DNA of 64,000 nucleotides, from the IMG/VR virus record IMGVR_UViG_3300043449_002710, positions 124,001 to 188,000 of that record; one strand, written 5' to 3'. A program made the position numbers and the translations under genes. The notes under the pieces were generated by a model. That model saw only the letters and a program-made list of their open reading frames with translations. It was not told the origin of the DNA and searched no databases. Origin of the DNA: a virus. Positions 38,825 through 47,000 of the stretch are shown piece after piece (the stretch's first letter is position 1; the number at the start of each line of letters is the position of its first letter).

Positions 38825-39586
38825 TCAAGATTTTTTCACTAATTGACGTGCATATTCTTTTGAGCCGTAAGCTTCTTCGAAATACTTCTGAAGCTTAGCG
38901 GATTCGTTTGGAGCTTTTTCAGCAGCTTGCGCTTGAAGATCCAAAACCGCTTCTTTGGCGATCACGGCTTCCTTGCCTTCTTTGGTCTTGGCTTTGAAGC
39001 CGCCTTTGATGGAAGCTGTGATTTCGAGAGGCTGAACTTCGCCTTTGAAGTAAGCTTTCACTAAATCGCCTGCGCCGATCATCTCTTTGGCAATCGCAAC
39101 AGAGGCGAGAGAGACTGAAGGGGTTTCGGTAACGAACATCCGGTTACGGCGAGCAGCAATGATCTGCTCGATGTTTTCTTTGCCGATCTTGGCTAGGACT
39201 TTCTTACCGTCCTGATCTTTGACTTCCCAGTGGTCGCCCAAGGCATTGTCGAGGTACATCATGCCTGCAATCACAGGGGTCATCTTCGACTTGTCCTGAG
39301 CTTCGCTCATTTCACGAGTCGGGACATTGAGCTTGGCCACGATCGAAACCGAGGTCGGCTTGATCGAGCAAGAAGCCATGACTGGCATGATCTTGCCTTC
39401 GAAAGTCTTGGCGAAAAAGCGTTCAATGTCATCACCCTTGGGGCGACCGAGCTTCGGTTCATATTCAATCAGAACGTGTGCGGAAACGGCATCCAATTTT
39501 TGGAAGTCCGCAATGTCCAAGTCCCCTCTGACGCCTGTAGCGAAAGAGGCTGCGACGACTTTTTTGTAGACCCTGTCAAAATTCAT
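38825..39586 (-). CDS. Putative structural or head-tail protein
   Basis: A 253-residue protein without recognised family. The N-terminal half has KLDAVSAHVLIEYEPKLGRP, FAKTFEGKIMPVMASCSIKP and VSIVAKLNVPTREM; the C-terminal half IKGGFKAKTKEGKEAVIAKE and a helical end (KLQKYFEEAYGSKEYARQL). Position immediately after the tape measure and a strong AAGGAG ribosome-binding site fit a tail structural protein. The promoter motif GGTTATTATT lies about 45 bases upstream, as for other late genes. Confidence 0.6.
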   Translation of the reverse strand: MNFDRVYKKVVAASFATGVRGDLDIADFQKLDAVSAHVLIEYEPKLGRPKGDDIERFFAKTFEGKIMPVMASCSIKPTSVSIVAKLNVPTREMSEAQDKSKMTPVIAGMMYLDNALGDHWEVKDQDGKKVLAKIGKENIEQIIAARRNRMFVTETPSVSLASVAIAKEMIGAGDLVKAYFKGEVQPLEITASIKGGFKAKTKEGKEAVIAKEAVLDLQAQAAEKAPNESAKLQKYFEEAYGSKEYARQLVKKS

Positions 39587-39630
39587 TTCCGTCTCCTTGA
39601 AGAACTTTAATCAAAAACTTTTTCTAATTT

Positions 39631-39640
39631 AATAATAACC
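39631..39640 (-). promoter_or_regulatory. GGTTATTATT promoter motif
   Basis: Minus-strand AGGTTATTATTAAATTAG, 45 bases before the ATG of the 39586 gene; shared with the genes ending at 9316 and 48415. Confidence 0.5.
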
Positions 39641-39654
39641 TATGTTTTAAAGCG

Positions 39655-42246
39655 TTAACGCGCACCAACACCTAATCGGTTATTGGTGTTAAACTGTTGA
39701 GTTGCGGCTGTACCAATATCGAGCACAAGCTTTTGTGTTTGAGATGTTCCAACAATCTGTCCGTTCACATAGATGGGTGGAGCGGCTGCATTGGTAACAG
39801 CCCCAGGTACGGCGGTCGGAGATGCGGCAGACATCGGCATTGGTGCCTGGGCAACTGGTGTCGCAGCTATTTCCCCAGAATAGGCAGTTGGGACTTTTGG
39901 AACTAAAATAGTTTTCTTGGATTCAACCGGAAAAATTTGATCTATTGTTTTAGAACTAGCCAAATTAACTGAATCGGAAATATTTTCTACTGAGTTCTCT
40001 AAAAGATTTTTTTCACTGGCGGATCTTAATTTATTAATTTGCTCTAGAAGAGGGGCAACCATTTTTTCATGCCGAGCCTTTTCGTAAGCTCTGTCTTCTG
40101 GTGTTTTAGCTTTTTTTAACCTCTCCAAATAATTTTGATCTTCAATGTCTTTTTTAGCAGAGTATTCTTCGATTTGTTTGTTTCGGCTGTATTGGTCAAA
40201 AATAGATAATCCCATCGATGCGGCTGCGGCAACACCAACAGCGGTCGCCCCGCCTGAAAACTTTGCTATCAATAAACCTAGAATTCCAGCTACACCAACC
40301 GAAATTTTACCTACGTTAGTATCTAACGCAGTTATAGCTTGTTGCAAACCTCCGCCAGTTAACCAAGTTCTGGCGACATTCTTTTTCTTCTCTTCTTCCG
40401 CAATTTGCTTCATTTTTTCTTCAGAGCCTTGAAGGTTATCTAATTTCTCTTGTAAATGTGCGGCCAAAGATTGGTCTCCCTTGGATTTAGCTATTTCTAA
40501 ATCTTTTTTAACCGCCTCAATCGCTTCTTCTCGCTTCTTTTTAATCTGTTCTTCAGAGGTGCCTAGAGCTTTCTTTTCTTTCTCCATCAGAATGCCTTCG
40601 ATTTTCTTTTTCAATTCGAACCGATGCTCTTCTTTTTTATAGTATTCAGCAGATGCCTCTTCCATCCCGTACATAAGCTTAATCTGCTCTTTGCTGAGAT
40701 TTTTAAAATTGTTTGCTTGCTCCGTCGCTTGCTTGCCGAGCTTTGCTTGTTGAACCATTTGATCCGCAACTAGCGGATCTGTAATTCCATAAATTTGTTG
40801 AATCGCTTGGACTGCGTTAGCGCCACTTTTTGAAACAATGTCATTGATGGATTTTTCCATAGCTTCAATGCCCACCCCAGTATCTTGTAGTAAGCGTTGA
40901 ACCATTTGTTGTTTAGTATACTCAGAAGCTTTATTGCTTGGGCTCATGATTGCAGCAATTTGTTTAGAAAGCCCAGGCTTGGCAGCCTCTAGTTGATCCC
41001 GCAAAGCCCCTGTAATATTTGAACCCGCCATTGAAGCTCGGATCGTTTTTGAGAGATCTCTGCCAGATAAAATTCTAGTCCAATCGGGGGCTTCTGTAGT
41101 CAACTTTTTGATGTAAGTTGTAGCGCCTTTCAGAGAAGCTTCGTAACTATAACCTTGAGCTTGCAAAGCCACCATGTTTTTGGTGATCATTTTTGCTAGT
41201 AAATCTTGCTCCTGAGCGCCGGATTGCGATTCTCTAGCTAAATCAAAAATAACTTTGGTGACATCTCTACCGATGATTACTGTTTTTTGTAATTCTGTGT
41301 TCGTGCTCTGAGTAATGTCACGGATGTTTTTTAAAACCATAGCAGATTGAGTGCCTGTTCTTCCGAATTTTAAATTCGCTTCCACAACATAATCTGTAGC
41401 ATCGCCCAAGGATACTTGGAGAGCGGAAGCTAAGTAACCGGTAACCTCGGTGAGGTTTTCCATGCTCTCAGCGGAATGATCAGACCAAGCTGTGATTTGA
41501 GAGAATCTTTTGAAGGAATCAGCAGTTTCTTCGGCTGAAATACCCAAACCCGCCATAGCTATTTGAGCTTTTCCCAGACTCCAACTGTAATCCTTTGCTC
41601 TATCTGCTAAAACCTTAAAGTCATCGTTTATATTTCCAGTCATCCCGATGAATGAACCGGAAGTGAGAGAAATATCTACTACGTCTTGTACTGCTCTACC
41701 CGCGCCTTTCAGCCCTGAAATCAATCTTTCAGTAGAAAGAATCCACCCGAGAGCCTGAGCCACACCGGAAGAAAAAAGCTTTCCTAAAAGACCAACCGAT
41801 TTTTTTGTTTCTTCTAAAGCTCCTTTTTGAGCTTTTATCTGCCGCTCAGTAATGCTGAGTTGAGCTTCTTCTTTTCTGATCTTTTCACCCAAAGCTTCCA
41901 AGGATTTTTTTTCTAAGGCTAAGCGCTCCTTAAGGTCTTTAGTTTCTTCTTCCTTGGCCGATTCAATGCTTTTTTCAAGTTCTTTGATTTTATCAAGTTG
42001 AGAAATTCTATCTACATAAAGCTTAGATAGCTTTCCCTCGATAACCAAAGCTTCTTTAGACCCTTTGGCGATAGCATCGTAAATGGATGCCAAAGTGTTG
42101 AGCTGCTTAGATGCTGCTGTTGCCCCAGTTTTGGCTGCCTCCGCTGCTTTTCTGGCAAAGACATCTGCAGTAGCTTCAGCCGATTTGATGGTCGCTTCTA
42201 AGCCTTTGATCGCGGCATTAGCTTGATCTATATTCTTCTCAGCCAT
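39655..42246 (-). CDS. Tail tape measure protein
   Basis: An 863-residue protein. The first 180 residues are a long coiled coil (KIKELEKSIESAKEEETKDL, LALEKKSLEALGEKIRKEE). Residues about 220-420 contain the tape-measure-like core (LADRAKDYSWSLGKAQIAMA, LTEVTGYLASALQV, QSGAQEQDLLAKMITK). Residues about 655-690 form hydrophobic segments (VGVAGILGLLIAKFSGGATA, VGVAAAASMGLSIF), usual for proteins that insert into the host membrane during DNA injection. It lies directly after the two tail chaperone genes and one intervening gene, the canonical position. Its length suggests a tail of roughly 130 nm using the usual 0.15 nm per residue. Confidence 0.82.
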   Translation of the reverse strand: MAEKNIDQANAAIKGLEATIKSAEATADVFARKAAEAAKTGATAASKQLNTLASIYDAIAKGSKEALVIEGKLSKLYVDRISQLDKIKELEKSIESAKEEETKDLKERLALEKKSLEALGEKIRKEEAQLSITERQIKAQKGALEETKKSVGLLGKLFSSGVAQALGWILSTERLISGLKGAGRAVQDVVDISLTSGSFIGMTGNINDDFKVLADRAKDYSWSLGKAQIAMAGLGISAEETADSFKRFSQITAWSDHSAESMENLTEVTGYLASALQVSLGDATDYVVEANLKFGRTGTQSAMVLKNIRDITQSTNTELQKTVIIGRDVTKVIFDLARESQSGAQEQDLLAKMITKNMVALQAQGYSYEASLKGATTYIKKLTTEAPDWTRILSGRDLSKTIRASMAGSNITGALRDQLEAAKPGLSKQIAAIMSPSNKASEYTKQQMVQRLLQDTGVGIEAMEKSINDIVSKSGANAVQAIQQIYGITDPLVADQMVQQAKLGKQATEQANNFKNLSKEQIKLMYGMEEASAEYYKKEEHRFELKKKIEGILMEKEKKALGTSEEQIKKKREEAIEAVKKDLEIAKSKGDQSLAAHLQEKLDNLQGSEEKMKQIAEEEKKKNVARTWLTGGGLQQAITALDTNVGKISVGVAGILGLLIAKFSGGATAVGVAAAASMGLSIFDQYSRNKQIEEYSAKKDIEDQNYLERLKKAKTPEDRAYEKARHEKMVAPLLEQINKLRSASEKNLLENSVENISDSVNLASSKTIDQIFPVESKKTILVPKVPTAYSGEIAATPVAQAPMPMSAASPTAVPGAVTNAAAPPIYVNGQIVGTSQTQKLVLDIGTAATQQFNTNNRLGVGAR

Positions 42247-43331
42247 TAGCGCCTCTTGTACTGATCAGCATTCATGGTCTGATCGATCACATTGTCAGAA
42301 AGCCCAAAAACATCTCGCAATAATAATTTGAGTGTATGAGAAGAACCCGTAAATAGAAGGTTTGCCTCCTCGGACTGTTCTTCATAATCCACGATCTTAG
42401 TTGTGTTTTCAGTTAACCCCTCTTTGGAAAGCCAATCGGATAATTTTTGACGATCCACTGGGATCGTTTCAATAGAGATCTTGCTCAGGGGTATGGCTCT
42501 TTTTAGGGTTTGAACTTTCTCGGGTTCTTCTTGAGTCTTTTTCTGCTCTTCTGTTTTCGTTTTCTGAACTAAGGGCTTCCCACTTTTGATCTTTTTGATG
42601 GCGTCTTCTTTGAATCCGATCTTTTTAAGAAGCTCTTCTGCGAGATCCTTAGGTCCACTATAAGAAAGTTCTTTGGTGTCCTTGTCAAAGTGGATGGAGT
42701 CAGGCCCGTCAAAATAAAAATCCTTGTCCTGATAAAAGCGAGTGACCAAGGTTTCAATCTGGTCCTCGGTCTTTGGGCTCAAAAGATTTTCTGAATGAAC
42801 TAAGACCGTAAACTGAATGTCAGCTAATTGGTTGGCTTGCTCTTTCTTAGCTTGTTCAAGAAGCTTATTAGCTTCATTTTCTTTCATTCCAAAAGAATTG
42901 AGCAACGACTCGGCAATATCCAAAGGACCTTGGTAGCTGAGTTTTAAGCTCTCGGGCTCGAACTTGACATCATTGGGGCTATCAAATCGTAACCTGTTCT
43001 CCGTGTAGAAAAGAGCTACTTTTTTCTCGATCTCCTGGGGAGTCTTGGGTGTGGATAGTTTCTCTGGAGTAAGCTTAACTTGAAACTCTATTTTATCCTT
43101 AGAGCGCTCCACTCGGAGCAATCGCTCCAGCTCTTCGGGCTCTAAATCCAGAAGATTTCTCTTTTGTAACAATTCTCTGACCCAAGGCGAGTCTTTAGTT
43201 TGAGTATACCGTGTCTTAATCTTGTTAACTAAATCGTCTATTTTACCAGCCAACACCCGTTGGAAAGCTCGGGTGCTTTTGGTGTCGGCGGAACCTGTCA
43301 GAAAATGCAAAAGGGTATTCCTTGAAGGCAT
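42246..43331 (-). CDS. Tail-region protein with duplicated domain
   Basis: A 361-residue protein between the tail chaperones and the tape measure. It contains two related 75-residue units: residues about 82-158 (FQVKLTPEKLSTPKTPQEIE, LRFDSPNDVKFEPESLKLSY, GPLDIAESLLNSFGMKENEA) and about 172-248 (FTVLVHSENLLSPKTEDQIE, FYFDGPDSIHFDKDTKELSY, GPKDLAEELLKKIGFKEDAI). A basic linker and a third, more diverged unit (FTGSSHTLKLLLRDVFGLS) follow. Function unknown; the position suggests a tail assembly role. Its stop overlaps the tape measure start by one base. Confidence 0.68.
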   Translation of the reverse strand: MPSRNTLLHFLTGSADTKSTRAFQRVLAGKIDDLVNKIKTRYTQTKDSPWVRELLQKRNLLDLEPEELERLLRVERSKDKIEFQVKLTPEKLSTPKTPQEIEKKVALFYTENRLRFDSPNDVKFEPESLKLSYQGPLDIAESLLNSFGMKENEANKLLEQAKKEQANQLADIQFTVLVHSENLLSPKTEDQIETLVTRFYQDKDFYFDGPDSIHFDKDTKELSYSGPKDLAEELLKKIGFKEDAIKKIKSGKPLVQKTKTEEQKKTQEEPEKVQTLKRAIPLSKISIETIPVDRQKLSDWLSKEGLTENTTKIVDYEEQSEEANLLFTGSSHTLKLLLRDVFGLSDNVIDQTMNADQYKRR

Positions 43332-43340
43332 ATATTAAAA

Positions 43341-43766
43341 CTAACCTTCACCTGTCGGGACTTTGGGAAGTTTCTTTTGCCCGAAGAAATCCAAGAACTC
43401 TTGCGGAGAAACCTTCGAAAGATCGACCACCACTTCATTGGGCGCTTTTTTATAGCCTGAGGGTAATACCATTCCAGCACTGCCAACCATCCGCATCAAA
43501 CCTTCCCTGAACTCGGGTCGGATCGCAAAGGCCAAAGGCACAAGCACCTTATCGGCATTCTTGTATTCAGCGGATTCCCCATTTTTTTTACCCCAGGACC
43601 TAATCTCACCGGCTGAGAAAGTGGTGCCCAGCAAGCGACCGATCTGGCCCAAGCGTTCGTTCTCAACTTCCTTGACCCAGAAATAAAGAAAGGCTCTTTC
43701 CTCTAGGCTTAGGTCCCTTAGTTCTTCCCAGCTACGGTTGGTGGCGGCCCAAAGATACCCGAGCAC
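43341..43766 (-). CDS. Tail assembly chaperone downstream frame (T-like)
   Basis: A 141-residue reading frame that continues upstream without a good initiation site: the first possible start is a GTG with a poor GAG ahead of it. It lies in the -1 frame relative to the end of the upstream gene and is joined to it by a canonical slippery sequence at 43802-43808, so it is most likely made as a fusion. Sequence features are WAATNRSWEELRDLSLEERA, AFLYFWVKEVENERLGQIGR and VVVDLSKVSPQEFLDFFGQK. In lambda-like systems the fusion (gpGT) binds the tape measure during tail assembly. Confidence 0.78.
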   Translation of the reverse strand: MLGYLWAATNRSWEELRDLSLEERAFLYFWVKEVENERLGQIGRLLGTTFSAGEIRSWGKKNGESAEYKNADKVLVPLAFAIRPEFREGLMRMVGSAGMVLPSGYKKAPNEVVVDLSKVSPQEFLDFFGQKKLPKVPTGEG

Positions 43767-43808
43767 CGAAAGCTCGGGATCGTCCTTGGTCGCCTTTACT
43801 GCAAAGGG
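43758..43808 (-). promoter_or_regulatory. Programmed -1 ribosomal frameshift site
   Basis: On the minus strand the end of the upstream gene reads CTC CCT TTG CAG TAA. The heptamer C_CCT_TTG (43802-43808) is a canonical X_XXY_YYZ slippery sequence one codon before the stop. Downstream, CCCGAGC/GCTCGGG (43758-43778) forms a perfect seven-pair stem with loop TTTCGGT, 23 bases after the heptamer. Slipping joins EALP-L to AVKATKDDPELSVLGYLW. Confidence 0.82.
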
Positions 43809-44953
43809 AGGGCTTCTACCTCAGAGGTCAAACCACGATCATCCATGGGGATGCCATGGATCTGGCAGAAGACTGGCACTCCTTTTTCCACCGCCAAGTC
43901 ATAAACTTCTTTGCAGTCATCTACAGGGCAGGTGAACTTTCTTTGCTTAGGATCAAAAGAGGATTTCAGTCCCAAGTCTTTGAAAGAAACTTCAAAGGCG
44001 GTGTAGATTTTTTCAACCAAGTTAGGATTAAAGGGGAACAAATTGTCCAGGGAGGGTTCTCCTTGGTACATCTCGATCAAGGTTTGGGCAGTCAGGATTC
44101 TAACCTCCGTGGGAGGATTCAAAGGGTCTTTGACCGAACCTTCTGGAACTAATTCAAGCACTTCAGCAATCGGCATTTTCTCAACTCGAACAATACCTGT
44201 GGCTGCCGTACAAAGCTTCAGCATCATTTTGACTGCTTCAGTTTGACCCGCTACTTCTTGGATCTTATTGAGAACCCAAGGATAAACAGAAGACGGTGGA
44301 GGTAGAAGCTCGAAACCCACGTCTTCAACTATCACTTCCACGGGCTTTACTCTTTCAAGTGAAAGTTTCTCGCGCATCTTTTTCAAGACCGGATTCACTT
44401 CTTTTTTGAAAGTCTTTGGGGTTGCCGCTGCCTGCGGCTGCGATTGTTGTTGCTGGGCTGCTTCTTTTTCAGCCTTTCTTTGTAGTTCGAGTTTTCTTTT
44501 TTTCAATTCCAATTCTTTCAACTCGATCTCAAGCAGTTCTTCTTCAGTCAAATTACTACCTTCTTCCAAAGCTTTGGGTTCTGATGCTGGGGTTTTTTCC
44601 ACGGGTTCCACTTTCTGTTCTAATTTTTTGCCCTTAGTCTTGAGTAATTCTTCTACTGTGATCCCTCGTTCTTTGGCGATCTCTCGCAAAGCGTACTCAT
44701 TCAACTCAGGATCAAATTTTCGAGTTTGATTCCCGGCAAAAGGTTCCTCGGGCTTTGCCTTTTCTTCCATGTATTTTGAAACTTGATCTTGGGGAATCAC
44801 CGGGAAAGGAGCAGGAGTAGGATCGCCTAGATCTTTTCTTTTATTAGTAGGGCGCTCTGGCATCTTGGGCTTTGAAGGCTGAAAATCATCCACCACAGGA
44901 CGTGCATCTTTAAATCGACTACCCATGGTCTGCTTGATCTTTTCGTCATCCAT
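43796..44953 (-). CDS. Tail assembly chaperone upstream frame (G-like)
   Basis: A 385-residue protein two genes before the tape measure. The N-terminal 180 residues are charged and low complexity (PEEPFAGNQTRKFDPELNEY, EEELLEIELKELELKKRKLE, a QQQQ stretch). The C-terminal half is globular (SVYPWVLNKIQEVAGQTEAV, MLKLCTAATGIVRVEKMPIA, ILTAQTLIEMYQGEPS) with a CPVDDC and a FCQIHG near the end that could hold zinc. Position and the slippery heptamer before its stop identify it as the unshifted product of the tail chaperone pair, although it is longer than lambda gpG (140 residues). The start overlaps nothing; the opposite-strand gene begins 80 bases upstream. Confidence 0.76.
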   Translation of the reverse strand: MDDEKIKQTMGSRFKDARPVVDDFQPSKPKMPERPTNKRKDLGDPTPAPFPVIPQDQVSKYMEEKAKPEEPFAGNQTRKFDPELNEYALREIAKERGITVEELLKTKGKKLEQKVEPVEKTPASEPKALEEGSNLTEEELLEIELKELELKKRKLELQRKAEKEAAQQQQSQPQAAATPKTFKKEVNPVLKKMREKLSLERVKPVEVIVEDVGFELLPPPSSVYPWVLNKIQEVAGQTEAVKMMLKLCTAATGIVRVEKMPIAEVLELVPEGSVKDPLNPPTEVRILTAQTLIEMYQGEPSLDNLFPFNPNLVEKIYTAFEVSFKDLGLKSSFDPKQRKFTCPVDDCKEVYDLAVEKGVPVFCQIHGIPMDDRGLTSEVEALPLQ

Positions 44954-45035
44954 CTACTAACACTCCGCAATAAGTTATCTGCTCGATGTCAGATATTTTA
45001 CTAATTTCGGTAAATCTTAATCAGAAGGACTTGAA

Positions 45036-45260
45036 ATGAGCAGGTTGCGACTTGAACTAGGAAAAATCTATCAAACCTTAGGGGCTGGTACTGTCACGAT
45101 TATCGAAAAGAAAATCACGGGCAGAAAAATCTTCACTGGCCAGCTTCAAGACGGAACCTTGATTCAATATTTCAGAAACGGAAGATTCTCCAATGCCTCT
45201 CAAAGAAAGGGAGGCCATCGTTTTGACATTGTCATAAAGCCTGTAGAAGTTTATCAATAG
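45036..45260 (+). CDS. Small basic hypothetical protein
   Basis: A 74-residue protein (MSRLRLELGKIYQTLGAGTV, TIIEKKITGRKIFTGQLQDG, QYFRNGRFSNASQRKGGHRF), beta-rich and basic, with an AGAAGGA ribosome-binding site. It is convergent with, and overlaps by 29 bases, the nucleotidyltransferase gene. No family recognised. Confidence 0.65.
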   Translation: MSRLRLELGKIYQTLGAGTVTIIEKKITGRKIFTGQLQDGTLIQYFRNGRFSNASQRKGGHRFDIVIKPVEVYQ

Positions 45261-46104
45261 CCCCTGATTCGTGTGCTTTGGCAAGCAATTTTAAGAATTC
45301 ACAATAGCCTGCCTGATCCAAATACTTCCAGATCACTTCGGCGGGCTGAAATCTCTCAAATCTTCCCACATTCCGATCCAAGACAAACTTCTTTCGAAGC
45401 TCATCGTGCATCTTTTTTCTGCCTTGCCAAACCTCAACAAACTCTTCCACCAATCGATCCACGGCTTGTTTGACCGACAGCTTCTGAGTTTCAATCCTCT
45501 CGTCCACGATTTCAGGATCTCTTGGGTTTTCTTTCTGGGCTTGCAGGGCTTTCTTAAGGACCGACCATTGCCTAGAAACATTCCCCATCAAAAGATCGAT
45601 TTCTTCGGCTTTCTTTTCGGCCATTTCAATGATGGGCTTAAAATAAATCTCAGGATCAAAGTCCTTTGGAAGAATCAAAGGAGGAAGCTTCCAGCGATCC
45701 CGCATCACATCGTAGGAGGCATCGGCAACCTCAACTTGCTCGGTCTGATCCGATGGCTTCACAAAAAGATGGATGACATATCCAGCCCAGGGAATCTCGA
45801 CATTCTTGAAAGCCTCTTGAAGAATCTCTTCATCGCCTTTGAATTTTTCCCAATCAATGTAGCACGAACAGTCAATGTCAGCGCCGCTGTGATACTGATA
45901 AGTCGCCGCTCCGCCATACAACATGACGCCAATCAGATCCGCCCCAAACTTTTTTAGTCGGTAGCGAGCTTCTTTGAGAATCTCTGCGCGAAGCTTGGGC
46001 TGAAGCCTAGGGAGCGGCTTATCTTCTTCATAAAGCCACACCTCTGGCGGAAGAGTCTTGCGCGGAAAATCTAAAATCCCAGCTTCAATTACGTGAGCGG
46101 CCAT
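45232..46104 (-). CDS. Nucleotidyltransferase-domain protein
   Basis: A 290-residue protein whose residues 55-85 read GVMLYGGAATYQYHSGADID followed by CSCYIDW: the G-G...S-x-D-x-D signature of the polymerase-beta-like nucleotidyltransferase superfamily. VIHLFVKP supplies a plausible third acidic/strand region. The C-terminal half is helical and basic. It differs from the AbiEii-like protein at 30243. Substrate unknown. GTTATTTT ends five bases before the ATG. Confidence 0.72.
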   Translation of the reverse strand: MAAHVIEAGILDFPRKTLPPEVWLYEEDKPLPRLQPKLRAEILKEARYRLKKFGADLIGVMLYGGAATYQYHSGADIDCSCYIDWEKFKGDEEILQEAFKNVEIPWAGYVIHLFVKPSDQTEQVEVADASYDVMRDRWKLPPLILPKDFDPEIYFKPIIEMAEKKAEEIDLLMGNVSRQWSVLKKALQAQKENPRDPEIVDERIETQKLSVKQAVDRLVEEFVEVWQGRKKMHDELRKKFVLDRNVGRFERFQPAEVIWKYLDQAGYCEFLKLLAKAHESGAIDKLLQAL

Positions 46105-46109
46105 AACTT

Positions 46110-46117
46110 AAAATAAC
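46110..46117 (-). promoter_or_regulatory. GTTATTTT promoter motif, leaderless spacing
   Basis: Minus-strand GAGTTATTTTAAGTT directly followed by ATG; no Shine-Dalgarno. Confidence 0.5.
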
Positions 46118-46191
46118 TCTAGGGATCAAGTTTCCTGGGGTGGGCATCCTAATTGCTTGATATAAATACGGTTTTTAAAAAAACTTCCCTG

Positions 46192-46220
46192 TTGACTGTC
46201 TTTATAAATATATTTATATT
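46192..46220 (+). promoter_or_regulatory. Strong leaderless sigma70-type promoter
   Basis: TTGACT (46192-46197), 17-bp spacer, TATATT (46215-46220), then six bases to the ATG at 46227. The block ATTTATATTGATAATAT (46212-46228) is shared exactly with the VWA gene promoter at 19277-19293. Confidence 0.68.
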
Positions 46221-46226
46221 GATAAT

Positions 46227-47000
46227 ATGACAATGCGTAAGATTCAAATTTTTGAGCAAGACCAAAAGTACCGCAAAGACTTGAGCGATTTTTTGATTAT
46301 GGTCCATGGGGCCAAGAGCACCGAGGATGCTTCCGTTTTGGAAGTTCCAGAGGAATTGGACGTGGATGCTTTTCACGGCATCAAGTTGGTGGACACCAAT
46401 GCGCCCAAGCTGCCGCTCATCCAACCTGCGGTTCCGTTCAAGGATCGGCATCCTGAGGTGGTCGAATGGCTCAATAACTACAAAGGCAATTTTGAATTTT
46501 ACTTGAGCTTAAAGTCTCAGCTTGAAGCCAAAGGCAGTTTGTCTGAAAAGCAGGTCGATGCGGTCAAACGTGCTATCGATAAGGACGTGCAGCGAGCGAG
46601 CAAACGGACTTTATCCACAAGTTCTCAAACCGTTCGCTTGTCTTTGTCTGCAGGCGAGATTTTGTTGATCTCCAAATTCTTCGCCCGAAAGCTTGCTGAG
46701 CAAGCAGGTGCAATCCGCCCACACTATGTCTTTGAGGTTTTATCCGTCGAAGCAGAGACTGAGAAAGCTTACAAAGTGAAGCTCCGCATGACTGCTCAAC
46801 GGACCAGCCATTGCGGAGTTTGCGGTTTGACTCTGACGAATCCCGAGTCGGTGGCGGCAGGTATTGGACCGATTTGCGCTGAAAATACCGGAATCTCTTT
46901 CGGGGCTAATTCGTCCTTGGAACTAGCCGAAGCTTTAAAAGAAACCCGCGAGATCGATACTTGGCTACCTAAGAGCGTGATCAAATCGAGGCTGTCTTAA
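46227..47000 (+). CDS. DUF6011-type zinc-ribbon protein
   Basis: A 257-residue protein. The C-terminal part includes [20 protein letters not shown] followed by GPICAENTG, the CxxCxxxLxxxxSxxxGxGxxC signature of the DUF6011 zinc domain often seen in phage proteins. N-terminal regions carry [36 protein letters not shown], a pattern also found in single-strand DNA-associated phage proteins. Function unknown. The start is six bases after a good -10; a second ATG lies six bases further in. It converges with the collagen-like gene. Confidence 0.78.
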   Translation: MTMRKIQIFEQDQKYRKDLSDFLIMVHGAKSTEDASVLEVPEELDVDAFHGIKLVDTNAPKLPLIQPAVPFKDRHPEVVEWLNNYKGNFEFYLSLKSQLEAKGSLSEKQVDAVKRAIDKDVQRASKRTLSTSSQTVRLSLSAGEILLISKFFARKLAEQAGAIRPHYVFEVLSVEAETEKAYKVKLRMTAQRTSHCGVCGLTLTNPESVAAGIGPICAENTGISFGANSSLELAEALKETREIDTWLPKSVIKSRLS

